Positions 46,858 through 58,459 of a DNA stretch of 64,000 nucleotides are shown piece after piece. The position numbers and the translations under genes are program-made. Each line of letters opens with the position of its first letter. The stretch's first letter is position 1. Under the pieces are notes generated by a model, which saw only the letters and a list, made by a program, of their open reading frames with translations, was not told where the DNA came from and did no database searches. The stretch lies in NCBI GenBank assembly GCA_028023455.1, contig JAQFVV010006856.1, positions 136,501 to 200,500 on the forward strand. The letters run 5' to 3'. The DNA comes from Epiperipatus broadwayi. Lineage: Eukaryota > Onychophora > Udeonychophora > Euonychophora > Peripatidae.

Positions 46858-48570
46858 GAATAATACCCAAGTACCTATTGAAGTTTGTAAACCACTACAA
46901 CTGCAATTTGAGGAAGTTGATTAAAGAATCCACCTTAATTCTATAAAGCTTATATTTTTAATCCAAGTTATAAGCTACAAAGAACAAACCATGCATGGCT
47001 AAGAAGTGATAAAACATTCTGGGGATGAGCTGCTCATCATGCAAACATGATTTCTGATATGGTTATCAATTCATATTAATGTCATGACAACCATGATGAT
47101 AAAAGATCTACAACACACTATGATCAAGCAAAGAAATGATCTCAGCATGAGAAAGATAATATATAAAAGAGTCTGAGTCATCAACATAAAGACCCAGATA
47201 GCAACTGGAGATTATCCAATGGACTACTATTCAGTTTAAGCATAGGAACTTTCCTAAGAGCAAGTTTACTCACAAATTTCACAAATGTGAATTACAAGAC
47301 TTTGAACTATGACTAGACTACACTGGATTAACATTCCAAATTATATTATATTATATACATTTTTTATTTTGTTTGTTAAATTATATTATATTATATACAT
47401 TTTTTATTTTGTTTGTTAAATTGGTTTCTTTCTTTTGAAACAGAAAGTCAATCCATCCAACCATCAATTATTCTAGAGGGAAGGGAGTGAACTATTCTAT
47501 TTTTTTAAATTTTTAATTTAATAATAAAATTTAGGGGCAGACTCCCAACTTGCTTGCCAATTGGTACATCAATCTACAGACTTGAAAGATGAGACATTAA
47601 TCTTATTTAATAATAAGCACTTACACTTTCACAGTTACAATGTTTTTTTATGCTCAATGTTTGTGTTCAATTAACTTAATTATTAATTATTTGTTATTCA
47701 GAATGAATGACTAAACCCTTGGATGATTGATCTGTTCTATTATAGATTTGTATGACATCAGAATAGGAGGGGGGATTCAGAATATAAAAGCAACCCTAGA
47801 CAAATTATCAAATATAGACAGACAATATTGGAAATTAATGAGCAGCTGCTATTAGAAATTTTAGTTAGCAGACTTAATTGCTAAAATATAGGTCTCTTTT
47901 TTTTATTGTATTCGATGTAAAGTTGAAATTATTAAGTTAGAACGGTGAATGACCATCCTTGATAAAAGGGTATGGGTTTATAAATAGTTGAATAATATAA
48001 ATGAAAAATGATCATGCCCACACAATCTTAAATGCTAGATACATAGACTACTTTGTTATAAAAAATTGTGAAGAGTGATCATCATCAAAATTAATTTGTT
48101 AAATATTAAATCAAATTAGTTGTCTGTTTGATTTGTTTATTTTCTGGCTAATCACACTATATGCATATCAATGCACTCATCAGATGTGGAATAACCATAA
48201 TTTGAAATAGAGTAGATGCACATTCTCCCTGAGTTTGAACTCTGTGGTATGGTGTGAATGAAGGAGAGATGAAGTAAGGGAAGTTGTGCAAGTGTGAATG
48301 CCATCCCACTCAATCATTAATCATCATGGGACCACTTCCTAAAACTTAGATAAATCATCAAATAACTGACTTGCCTTATCATGTGTAATGCCCTACCTGA
48401 AAGACCAAGTGGGCAACCATAGTTAACTACACTTCTCAAGAAGAATAGTTCATCTATTACAATATATTTAATATATAAGCATTTTATTACTACTTCCAAA
48501 CAAATTATGTTACTAATAACCTCACAAAAGAAAATACTGACTGAAAAGTTTAAATTTTTTTATTTCACCA
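46858..48570. other. DNA without a recognisable gene, with one tandem repeat
   Basis: Apart from the 40 bp tandem repeat at 47341-47420, no feature was supported. A minus-strand CTGATGAGTGC near 48172-48188 recalls a hammerhead but lacks GAAA and stem III. Confidence 0.45.
47341..47420. repeat. Exact 40 bp tandem duplication
   Basis: The 40 base unit starting ttatattatattatatacat is repeated without change, so it is recent or an assembly effect. Confidence 0.92.
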
Positions 48571-48660
48571 GTTAATTTTATTTTTTTTTTTTTTTTTTTA
48601 TATATTTATATTGGGGGGTTATTTCCCCCCCCCCACCCCCGTGGGGGTGGTTTTTTGAAA
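48571..48660. repeat. Homopolymer patch of T, C and G runs
   Basis: Runs of T, then GGGGGG, then ten C, then GGGGG and TTTTTT lie close together right at the edge of segmental duplication copy 2. It resembles the block at 150-835. Confidence 0.75.
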
Positions 48661-48968
48661 AGCAGGAAGTTAGTTTAATAATAATATCAGTACCAAAACT
48701 ATGGGTTACTTAAGGCAACATATGGTGCAAGCCAGACTATACACATATGGCAGTGCAGATAATGTAATGAGTTGTCCACAAGGCAGAGATTTTATTGTAA
48801 TTAAACAAGTGTGAGATAAACCTAAAGGAAAGCAAAGAATCTCGTAAATATTATCCTATTTTCCCTCTTCCTACCAATACATATTTAAAAATAAGTTTCT
48901 TAATGGTAAGTGCTAGCTTTAAAAAATATAATCAGTGAATTAATATAGTAAACAACTAAAATATGATT

Positions 48969-49190
48969 AAATCATCAAACATCACATGATCACCATTTCT
49001 TATGCTTGCTCATAACTGTTATTAAAACCTGTAAAACTCTTTATACAGTAGTGCCACAAACTAGAAACTAGTCTGGGGATAATGGATGTAGTAGGCACTA
49101 GATAGGAATTTTATGTCCCAGCCTTCTGGCATCCATTGATTACTTTGGCGTGCACTGAGTGGCACTACTGTATGGAGAGTTTTGCCTGTT
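48969..49190 (+). mobile_element. Gamma insertion with exact 12 bp target duplication
   Basis: Flanked by taaaatatgatt at 48957-48968 and 49191-49202. Segmental copy 1 (near 37375) runs through without it. The insert carries a gamma stem II/GAAA remnant (about 49060-49085, with gaaactagtc and tgggga), the gtaggcactagatagg block and the end gagttttgcctgtt. The 12 bp duplication points to LINE-type insertion. Confidence 0.78.
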
Positions 49191-49590
49191 TAAAATATGA
49201 TTGTTTATAGTAAATATTGATTTACAGGGTATTGACTCTTTAGTTCAATCGCATATATGTAAGTAATAATAACTATAGTATATTTATAGTCATCAACTGA
49301 ATTATGAAAATGTGTGTAAATTATAATAAGGAAACATCTTCCTAACGTTACATTAATGTGGTTTATGGAAACTCATGGTGATGTGAGACAATGCTTATAT
49401 TTATAATTAAGAAAAATATATATATATCTACCTGTGTGTATAATTATACTTTAACAAAATTATAAATGATTGTTCAATTTATTACTGCTTTAATTGAACT
49501 AATAAAATTCAAGAAAGTTTAAATAGGTTTTTATGATTTCCATAAATCGGATAATTTTAAATAGTATTAATTATTTTCTCTCAATTATAT

Positions 49591-49660
49591 CAAGCAGTTG
49601 GCCCGGATTCGCTTCCCGGTCAACCCATTTGATATATAAAATATATATATATATATATAT
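49591..49660 (+). mobile_element. tRNA-like SINE fragment with AT tail
   Basis: A GC-rich piece, cagttggcccggattcgctt then cccggtcaaccca, stands out from AT-rich surroundings and ends in a TA run. ggattcgcttcc is B-box-like. It is absent from the matching place in segmental copy 1 (near 37780), so it is an insertion. Confidence 0.6.
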
Positions 49661-50959
49661 TTGAATATACTATAATTAAACTTAAAATGCAATAACTAAC
49701 AAAGATAATTATAGTAATACCAATGATCAAATACAATTTATAAATTTGTGGTCCATGTGAATTGCTTAATAATGAAATGTCTCCAATGTACTCCCACGAT
49801 GATTCAAATAATCCGTATCAATAGCACATAACAATATGATATATTATTGTGATATTCATGGGAGCCACCTAATATAGATCCTATTGTATGTGTCGAAAAA
49901 TAACATTTATTTACTATTCCAGTAGATAGTTATTATATAATGGATTAAATGCAATTGAATGATAATTGGGGTACACATATAAACATAAGTATCGTACAAT
50001 TTTTTTTTATATGTATATATTATCACAGTATTTTCATATATTCCTGCATTATATGATATTTCTTGCGCAAAAATAATACATGCTAGTCAAGTAATTACTT
50101 GTAAGATCCAGTTATTTAATAATAAATGATTAGAGATGACACATCAGTATTATACAATGTTGAATTGACTCAACATCGGATTTTATTAATAATTCCTAGT
50201 GATATATGTATTTTTAGTACATACATTAATTTCCTGCTAAGGTTAAAAAAAATCGATATTTTATATTAACTGTTTCAGTATATCTGATCAAATCAGACAT
50301 GTATATATATTTTCGCAAATATTACGGTGAAATAACAAATTTTATTTTAGAATGCAAGTTCTAAAATAATTGTCTGTTGTTAGGACATTAATTTGTTTGG
50401 AGATTTGACTAGTTTTCTTAGGCTTCCGTCAAGTAGGTTTCTTTATGTGGACATTCATTATTATGCACGTCATTATTTTCTAGAATTCACTGAAGACTGC
50501 TAAAGTCTGCTTTCTTCTACGATGAGCACATGTCATTAAGAGCAACGATTAAAAGAAAATACACTACTTTATATTTTATTGATAATAGTTAGCAACCATA
50601 TTTATCTCTATTCTATTCTTTAATAATGCTATCGTACTATTTGTCGCTAGGGCTACGCATGGCCTTGCTACCTTCTTTATAAAATTTTTATTAAGCAATT
50701 TATTATTGTTAAACATTAATTACAATTATATATAACAGATTTGTATTAAGAATCATGTGAATTAATAAATGTATAACTTTCTACGATAAAAATTGAATAA
50801 ATGTATAACATGAATAGATTTATGAATGTCTAGGATATATATATGTATGTAGATAATGACTGCTGATTTCTGATTAAAATAATGAGTTATTTTGAAATAT
50901 ACATAAAACATGAACAGTATCTGATCTTGTTTTGGTTTCGGAGAAGTCTACCCATAGAT

Positions 50960-51535
50960 AATAATAATAATAATAATGTGTGTGCCCAATCAAATCTTTT
51001 ATATTTGCAATATACTTTCTAAAACTTGTTATAAATCTTGAACTATGGTTCTCTCTTTCAGTAAACAGGAATTCCAGAGAAACATTGGTTTATCAGGTCA
51101 GCTAGAGATCTAATACCTAAACATCACAGAAATGACTCATATTTTACCAATTGGTTGTGTGTGTATATATATATGATTTTATCTCATACAATATGAAAAA
51201 TAAAATTGATTGTAATTAAACCATATAAATAAAAAAGGTCTAAATATTATTTTAGTTTGGATGGTTAGATACTTCAAGCTCACCTGATCAATGAGAATTT
51301 CTCATAAAATTCATGTATTGGGATTACACTAATGAATAATTAAAGTTTTATAGCAGGCATTGGAGTTTTTATTGCAAATCTGAAAGTTTCAAATATTTAA
51401 CAAATGCATTAGTCACTCTATTATACATACAAATACATTACAGACTAAAAAAGGATTATCTATAGATTTGCTAATGATTTCAAAACTGAATAACAAAATG
51501 CAAAGATTAACTGGAAAACTATATATATATATATT
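50960..51535. other. AT-rich DNA without a recognisable gene
   Basis: Starts with a short ATA run (50955-50977) at the edge of the duplication. No gene was seen. Confidence 0.45.
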
Positions 51536-51539
51536 AATA

Positions 51540-51806
51540 ATATTACAAATCGATGTCTGTATTTCTTCAAAATAATATATGTAAATTTATAAATAAATAT
51601 TAGAAAATACAATATTTAAAAGTTTATAAAAATATATATATCTATAAACATCACTTAGGAGCACTTTCAACTATCCTTGTAGTTTTTGTCAACTATTATT
51701 TTGAAAGGTCAAATTTTCCATAATTCCATGATCATAATGTTTGCTGCTTGCCTATTGATTAAATCTTGCTTGTATTTATATTTTAACATACTTCCTTAAT
51801 ATATAT
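51540..51806. mobile_element. Family delta, one arm, copy 4
   Basis: gatgtctgtatttcttcaa, cacttaggagcactttcaac and ccataattccatgatcataa match the left half of delta copies 1 and 2. The matching right arm is missing. The sequence then meets tgtaacagg at 51807. Confidence 0.6.
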
Positions 51807-52887
51807 TGTAACAGGATGGGTAAATTAGGTAATGATGGAGTGGTGGAAAAATCATCAAATAAACAAAATTTTAAAACTAAATATTAAAGTAATAAAGTAA
51901 GATCTTAAAGGTATGTTCAATATAAAAATAATATAAGTAATGTTATATATTAAAAGAGATTGTGTGAGATGAGCTCTCTCTGAGAGATCAGCCAGCTAAT
52001 TAGATCAGAAGAAATCAGTTATCAGTTAACTCCTTAGAGGAACTATAAATAATCAGACATTATCAATAAGAAAAAGTGCATACACACACTACTCAAAAGA
52101 AATAACTATTCATCATCATGAATGATCAGCATTCAAAATACATCATAATAAAATCAACAGTCAATCTGGTGACTGGATTTGAACAATACAAAATATAAGT
52201 CAACAATCAAACTGGTGTATGGATTAGGACATTAATTAAACATTAATTTGGATGCACCAACCTGAATGGTCATTCATTAGAATACATAATCATCAAAACA
52301 ATGCTGGGATCTTAAATCATGCTCATCTTCATCAGTGCTCTGGCCACATAATGCCATTAAGGTATTGGTTAGCTATAAACTTAATTTCTAATAGACTAAA
52401 CTAATAAAATGTAGTGCAAGGGCTTAAAAGAATATAATCTTATGCACCAAGCAGGATATATCATCATACTGGATGATTTTTAAGCACTAATACACACCCC
52501 CTTCATATAATTAGACTGTTATGCAGGAATCTAGCTCAAAGAACATAAGCTCTATAATTGTTACTGTGCCTAAGGGATAATAATGCAATACAATTTCAAT
52601 AATTGAATTCAGTTTATTAACAACTAAAAAAATGATATTAATATCTTTAGAATATGGCTATACACATAAGCCTTCTGATTTTGATTAACATACAATTTAT
52701 AACAAAAACTATCACATTGTGATGTACAATCTTAACCCAAAATTCAAGTGATTACATTGATTTACAATATCTATTCCATATAAGTGCACAAATGTGCATT
52801 TATAATATACAATGAATACATATTTGAATTGCATTTAATAATGAAAAAACTTTGATTAAAATTTATGAGTTATACTTGACAAGCATT

Positions 52888-52888
<1 letters not shown>
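51807..52888. other. Unclassified DNA starting with TGTAACA
   Basis: The junction atatat/tgtaacagg resembles the left junction of element A, but the following sequence does not match A or B. It may be the start of another LTR-like element whose other end I could not find. No coding frame was seen. Confidence 0.35.

Positions 52889-52972
<84 letters not shown>
52889..52972. repeat. (TA)n microsatellite
   Basis: A perfect TA run of about 42 units, followed by a short CA/TG-rich edge. Confidence 0.97.
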
Positions 52973-52979
<7 letters not shown>

Positions 52980-54633
52980 TACATGTGTGTGTGAAATTTT
53001 TAACCATATTTGACATGTTGCAAAATAAACATTTTTACTTGTTATTTTTAAATAAGATAAAATATCAACAATAAAAGAATGATTAAAAATGACATATATA
53101 TGTTGATTAACATAAAATCAGAATTCAGTTTATGATTTTGTTTTTTACATATATGTTCCAATAAATTTACATAAAATATCTATACATGTCATTGCTCCAA
53201 TGTGTGATATAATTTATTATTTAATATAAAATATTGTTATAACTCTATAAATAAAATTCAGTTTTATGCATATTTAACAACATATTTAACATATATGTGT
53301 GTGCATATTTAATTGCAGGCACACTCTGACATCTATGTCATGTATTTCATTTTGTCAAAGTAAAGTTATTAAAAACTATTTTCACAATTAATTTTTTGAA
53401 CATCATATAAATTGCATTCCTTATTTTATAGTAAGTTCTACTCTTTATCAATTAATTTCTTAACAAAAAATAAATACTATCAATTTTTTTCTTATACAAA
53501 TATAAAGTCAATTTTTGTTTGACAAGTATTTGTTGATCGATTAATTATTAATGTTTTTAATTTTAGATTGTAGAATCATCTATTAATCCTTTACTTTTTT
53601 ATTTATTTATTTATTTTATTTTTAATCCAAACAAAATTATTTGCTGATATTTTTTTAAATGTCATTTTCAGGAAAGAAATTATTTACAATTTATATTTCA
53701 TTATTATTATATATAACATTACATTAATCACCATCAGCCTTATATATGTTTATCTGTGCTTCTTTACATATAGATACATCATCATATAAATAAAGATTTC
53801 TTCATCAAACTGACAGATTTTGGGAAAGGTGGTAGACTGGCTTGTCATCATCAGCATAGGTATAATCAGATATGAGTTGTTCTTTAGTTGGTTTCACTTT
53901 GACTTCAGTCAAGCTGTTTTGTTCTCATTTGTATAGGTTAATGACTCATTAGAAGTTGACCTGGACTCCAGGTGAATCAAAACTCCCCCAAAAGAAAAAT
54001 AGTAGCAGATCCTGGATCTACTGTTCTGACTTCAGCTACATCTTCATGGGAGCTATTTTTTATAATTCTCCAAACACCAACCAAAAACCAGACTTTGCAA
54101 CTGACTAATGTCACCTACTCCATTTCAAAAATATTAAAGCCAACTGTTTCTCAAAACTTGTACTAGCCAAACTAAAAACCAGACTGTTCTAATCTTTCCA
54201 TCCAGCCTTTTATATCTAGATTTGAGGTGACAAAAACACTAATTTAAAAACTGTTTTTATCTTTCTAATCATTTTGAAAACAAGTTTGAAGTTTTATCAA
54301 AAGTATCATTGGACAAAGTTGATTTCAATTAAGATTTTTAACTAGATAGTGAAATGTATACAAGTCTTAATTAAAAAATTTCAAAAATAAATCATGCTTG
54401 TTTTTAAATTCAAAATCAGAATACAATATTAATATTTATTTAGACCTTAAATGTTTTATTTTATAATAAAATTTTAATCTCATAATTATTTAATCTTTCA
54501 CTTATTTGTTATTATTTCAGAAAAGGTAGAAAATATCTACCATTTTTTTTTCTCTGTTTATTTCTACTTTTCCTTTGCTTTATTATATGTGGGCAGACAA
54601 CTATATTGTGTGCCATGTGACTCAAATGGTCAC

Positions 54634-54666
<33 letters not shown>

Positions 54667-55020
54667 CAAACTAAGCACTTCCTAATTATATAGTATTAAA
54701 TAAAATTGATTTAATTTGTGCTATCTAGGAAAATTTTACAGTCTTTCAAATGACATTGTTTGATGAAATAATCAGCCAATCTCTGCTTGATGTATGTTTC
54801 AGCAATCTAGAAAACAATTGACATTTCATCAAACATAGCAGCACACTTTTAATTTAAATATGTCTTACAACATACAATTTGATATTAAAGATTGAATGTA
54901 ATTTAATGGTAGTTTAACTGAAGCCTCTTTTGTATCACTTAAAGTCAGTAGAAAAAGCAAAATTTTTAATCAAGTTCAAATTGTTAAGTAATTTTGCTTT
55001 CAAATAAACAATTTACATAT
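52973..55020. other. AT-rich DNA without a recognisable gene
   Basis: A 64-codon open frame at 53972-54166 lies in a slightly less AT-rich patch (53800-54230), but no domain or splice pattern supports it. A TA microsatellite lies at 54637-54664. Confidence 0.45.
54637..54664. repeat. (TA)n microsatellite
   Basis: A perfect TA run of about 14 units. Confidence 0.95.
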
Positions 55021-55130
55021 AAACAGAGCAAAACTCTCCATACAGTATTGCCACCTGTGCTAAACAGAGTAATCAATGGATGCCAGAAGGCTTGTGCATA
55101 AAATCCCTATCTAATGCCTACTCATCCAAT

Positions 55131-55174
55131 ATCTCCAGACTAGTTTCTGGCTTGTGGCCTTCGTCAGTGAGGAG
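55131..55174 (-). ncRNA. Type I hammerhead, gamma family, core intact
   Basis: Minus strand: CTGACGA (plus 55161-55167; position 7 is the tolerant one), stem II ggc with gcc around cacaa, GAAA, then self-complementary ACUAGU and C17. The predicted cut lies between 55138 and 55137 (site GUC). Stem I pairs tcctca with tggaga with one mismatch. An A-A opposition at the base of stem II may weaken it. Confidence 0.68.
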
Positions 55175-55586
55175 CTTTGGATCTGAGAGCACTGCATCTA
55201 GATTTTAGGATCTAATGCAACCCTCTAGCAACCACCTTTTATCTCTACTTAACTACAAAACTATGAGAATGAAATTGAAAACACAAAAAATATTTTCAAT
55301 CTAAGCTCAATAGCTTATATAGTCATATGGGTCTGAACTCAGTTCAGCACTCATATATTTTGGTGTCTTTGGCTCTTTTACAACCATAGCCACCACTATC
55401 CTATTAGGCAGGATTGGTGTTAAACCATTAAGCATCACATGATCACATTTCCTATACTAGCACATTAATTGTTGATAAACAGAGCAAAACTCTCCATACA
55501 GTATTGCCACCTATGCTAAACAGAGTAATCAATGGATGCCAGAAAGCTTGTGCATAAAATCCCTATCTAATGCCTACTCATCCAAT

Positions 55587-55630
55587 ATCTCTAGACTAGT
55601 TTCTGGCTTGTGGCCTTCGTCAGTGAGGAG
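55587..55630 (-). ncRNA. Hammerhead, gamma family, second tandem copy
   Basis: Same core as the copy at 55131 (box at plus 55617-55623, actagt at 55595-55600). Stem I has a second mismatch because tggaga has become tagaga. The predicted cut is between 55594 and 55593, 456 bases from that of the first copy. Confidence 0.63.
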
Positions 55631-56175
55631 CTTTGGATCTGAGAGCACTGCATCTAGATCTTAGGATCTTATGCAACCCTCTAGCAACCACCTTTTATCT
55701 CTACTTAACAACAAAACTATGAGAATGAAATTGAAAACACAAAAAAATATTTTCAATTTAAGCTCAATAACTTATATAGTCATATGGGTCTGAACTCAGT
55801 TCAGCACCCATACATTTTGATTACTCTGTTTAGCACAGGTAGCAGTACTGTATGGAGAGTTTTGCTCTGTTTATCAACAATTAATGTGCTGGTATAGGAA
55901 ATGTGATCATGTGAGTCTTAATGGTTTAACACCAATCCTGCCTAATAGGATAGTGGTGGGTATGGTTGTAAAAGAGCCAAAGACACCAAAATGTATGGGT
56001 GCTGAGCTGAGTTCAGACCCATATGACTATATAAGCTATTGAGCTTAGATTGAAAATATTTTTTGTGTTTTCCAATTTCATTCTCATAGTTTTGGAGTTA
56101 AGTAGAGATAAAAGGTGGTTGCTAGAGGGTTGCATTAGATCCTAAGATCTAGATGCAGTACTCTCAGATCCAAAG

Positions 56176-56219
56176 CTCCTCACTGATGAAGGCCACAAGC
56201 CAGAAACTTGTCTGGAGAT
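56176..56219 (+). ncRNA. Type I hammerhead, gamma family, CTGATGA form
   Basis: CTGATGA at 56183-56189, stem II ggc (91-93) with gcc around cacaa, GAAA at 56203-56206, and cut after C at 56212 (site GUC). Stem III reads acttgt, so the self-complementary ACUAGU of the other copies is lost by one change. Stem I is tcctca (56177-56182) with tggaga (56213-56218). Confidence 0.66.
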
Positions 56220-56447
56220 ATTGGATGAGTAGGCATTAGATAGGGATTTTATGCACAAGCCTTCTGGCATCCATTGATTACTCTGTTTAGCACAGGTGGC
56301 AATACTGTATGGAGAGTTTTGCTCTGTTTATCAACAATTAATGTGCTAGCATAGGAAATGTGATCATGTGAATTTATATATATGTAAATAACTAATTAAA
56401 CCTTGCATAGCTATGTAACAATTTGAATAATATTAATTTATTAATTG

Positions 56448-56655
56448 CTAGAAGAGATGATAATAGAAGGACAATTGAAATTTTAAACTGGATTCCAAGA
56501 GATTGTAAAAGACCCAGAAAGAAACCACATGTGAGATGGATGAAATAAGAAAGTGTGCAGGGGTGATGTGGAGAAGAGAAGCTAAAGATAGGAAAAGATG
56601 GATTGAATGTGGAGAGACATTCATCCTGCAGTGGATTGATAATGGTTGATGATAA
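56448..56655 (+). pseudogene. 5'-truncated RTE copy, C-terminal end only
   Basis: Matches the last 200 or so bases of the RTE element at 9775-9983, from agaagagatgataatag through tggattccaagagat to tgataatggttgatgataat. A four-base deletion near 56540 shifts the frame. Short 5'-truncated copies are the usual product of LINE insertion. The minus-strand open frames over it are by-products. Confidence 0.85.
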
Positions 56656-56659
56656 TGAT

Positions 56660-57242
56660 CCAAACAAATTTTGCAATTGTTCAGGCAGCAATATTTAGTA
56701 ATAAAAAAATCAGCCAATATCTGCTGGACATGTTTTTGTCATAATGAATATAAGCAAAAGACTAAAAATAAATTGATATTTTATCTAACATAATAATGCA
56801 ATCTTTTTATAAACACTTTGGCAGTATTCAATTTGATAATAAAGTGTTAACATAATTTAGAAGTAATTTAACTAAAGTCTAGTTTGTATTGGCTTAATAT
56901 TAATAAAGAAGGCAGAAATTTTAATTAAAGTCAATTTTCAATAATTTTGTTTTTAAATATATAACTAATAATTTTCTGCTTTGCCTATTAACATTAAGTT
57001 AATTCAAAAATGGTTTTAGTTAAATTAATATTAAATTATATTCAAACTTTAATATCAAATTGAATGCTACAATGTTTCAACAGAGATTGCATTATGTTTT
57101 ATGGAATCTCAACTACTTTCCTGAGCTTCTGATTATATCAGTTTATTATCAGAAATATATGCCCAACACAGATTTGTTGATTTTTTAAAATCTAACATTG
57201 CCACTTGAAATATAAAATTTTTAAGATGGCATAAGTTATATA
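56660..57242. other. AT-rich DNA without a recognisable gene
   Basis: No coding frame, structured RNA or repeat was recognised. Confidence 0.45.
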
Positions 57243-58342
57243 CACCTGGGTCTCTTTTTATGCAGACTTATTTAACATGATTTTGAAGTTACGCAATTCA
57301 TGTTTCACCGGAAGTAGAACTCTGATAATGCGCTATTACTTTAAATAATAAATTTCACGTATATTGAAAGTAATAGCACATTATTGGAATTCGACTTTCA
57401 TCTTAGTAATTTCAATATTTTCAGTGCTTTATAATAGTAAGATTTTATGCAATAATGAAATTAAAATCATGATTTCCACATTTTATGTATACACACATTA
57501 AATTTTACAAGATTATAATGTAAATTTGTTCAAACATTGTGTGTGTTAATTTTGCATTTTAAATCACATTCTGTTTTTGCTTTTTAAAAAAAGAATGTAA
57601 TCAATTATTAATCATTTAGTGTTCACAAGTTTATTTTTAAAAGGTGAGTAATAGCTGTGGGCACAATTAAATTTGACAATTAAAAATTAAAATCTGATTT
57701 TTAATTGTAATTAACAATTTAAAAATTACTTACGGCAACTTGAAATTAATGTGATGTGAAATTTGATTTTTAAACGGAATTGAAAATGAAAAAATTAAAG
57801 ACAAAAATAAGAATTTAATTTTTAGTTGTTAGTTTCATAAACAATTAATAAAATCATCATCTCAAACATTAATTACTAATTACGTTGTCGCCAAAAAACC
57901 ATTAACACAACATGAGAGTGACGTTGGCACTAGTTGTATTTTTTCTTGTGAAGAATCTGATTGTTTACCAGTTTGCAAATGAACCTGTTTATCGGTAAAT
58001 GGCGATAATAATTAAAACGTGTATAAAAAATGTAAATTACTATAAATTATGCATAAAAATATATTGTTTTGAATAAAATTAAATATTATAGTTGAAAAAA
58101 GTTTGTCTTGTATCAATTTTTTTCAAATTTGAAATTTTTTATTAGTCATATTTTATTTCCTTATTTTTTTTTTTGTGCGAATTTTAAAGTAATTTTACGT
58201 TGGTGCTTTGCTTTAATGTGGTTTTTGAAAAATCACAGTCCATATCCCCCTTTTTCAAGGTAAGTTACGTCTATTTTTGCATGATTTCATTTGCACATGT
58301 TTTCTGAGGAACCTATCTATCGCATAAAACAAGACCCAGGTG
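57243..58342 (-). mobile_element. TA-flanked DNA transposon with Tigger-like ends, copy 2
   Basis: Begins cacctgggtctctttttatg and ends cataaaacaagacccaggtg with TA on each side. The order of inner blocks (ttaccttgaaaaagggg near one end, gattttgaagtta near the other) is reversed relative to copy 1 at 44738, so it is inverted. No transposase is readable. Confidence 0.75.
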
Positions 58343-58349
58343 TATATAT

Positions 58350-58459
58350 AAATCATTATACAATTACAAATATCCAGTAACACCCTCTGTTTAATAGTCT
58401 ATATCTCAATTATAGCACTAGAGGGTGTTATTGGATATTTGTAATTGTATAATGGTTTA
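58350..58459. mobile_element. Short near-perfect hairpin element, about 110 bp
   Basis: The arms aattacaaatatccagtaac and gttattggatatttgtaatt face each other with about 25 bases between. It lies eight bases from the end of the Tigger-like element. Confidence 0.8.

Larger units (their letters stand above)
48690..50959 (+). repeat. Segmental duplication, copy 2
   Basis: Direct duplicate of 36365-41266 without element B and without the beta insertion. It has its own insertions: a gamma fragment (48969-49190) and a tRNA-like SINE piece (49591-49660). The two copies differ by frequent substitutions, so the duplication is old compared with these insertions. No gene was seen in either copy. Confidence 0.85.
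55022..56345. mobile_element. Tandem and inverted gamma array with near-intact hammerheads
   Basis: The first unit (minus strand) starts aacagagcaaaactctccat at 55022 and recurs at 55479, a 457 base period. From about 55818 the sequence turns and runs back as plus-strand gamma units, ending ggagagttttgctctgttta near 56328. The whole is a 1.3 kb palindrome. Each unit holds a ribozyme core, a gagttcagaccc-type block (B-box-like), a cctaatagga block and a gcctactcatccaat block. No coding capacity is visible. The direct pair of ribozymes 456 bases apart is the layout expected for a retrozyme dimer. Confidence 0.82.

Noticed and set aside
48160-48205. Minus-strand CTGATGAGTGC with a good stem II, reminiscent of the alpha/beta hammerhead
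   Set aside because: GAAA and stem III are missing, with too few bases between stem II and the stem I partner.
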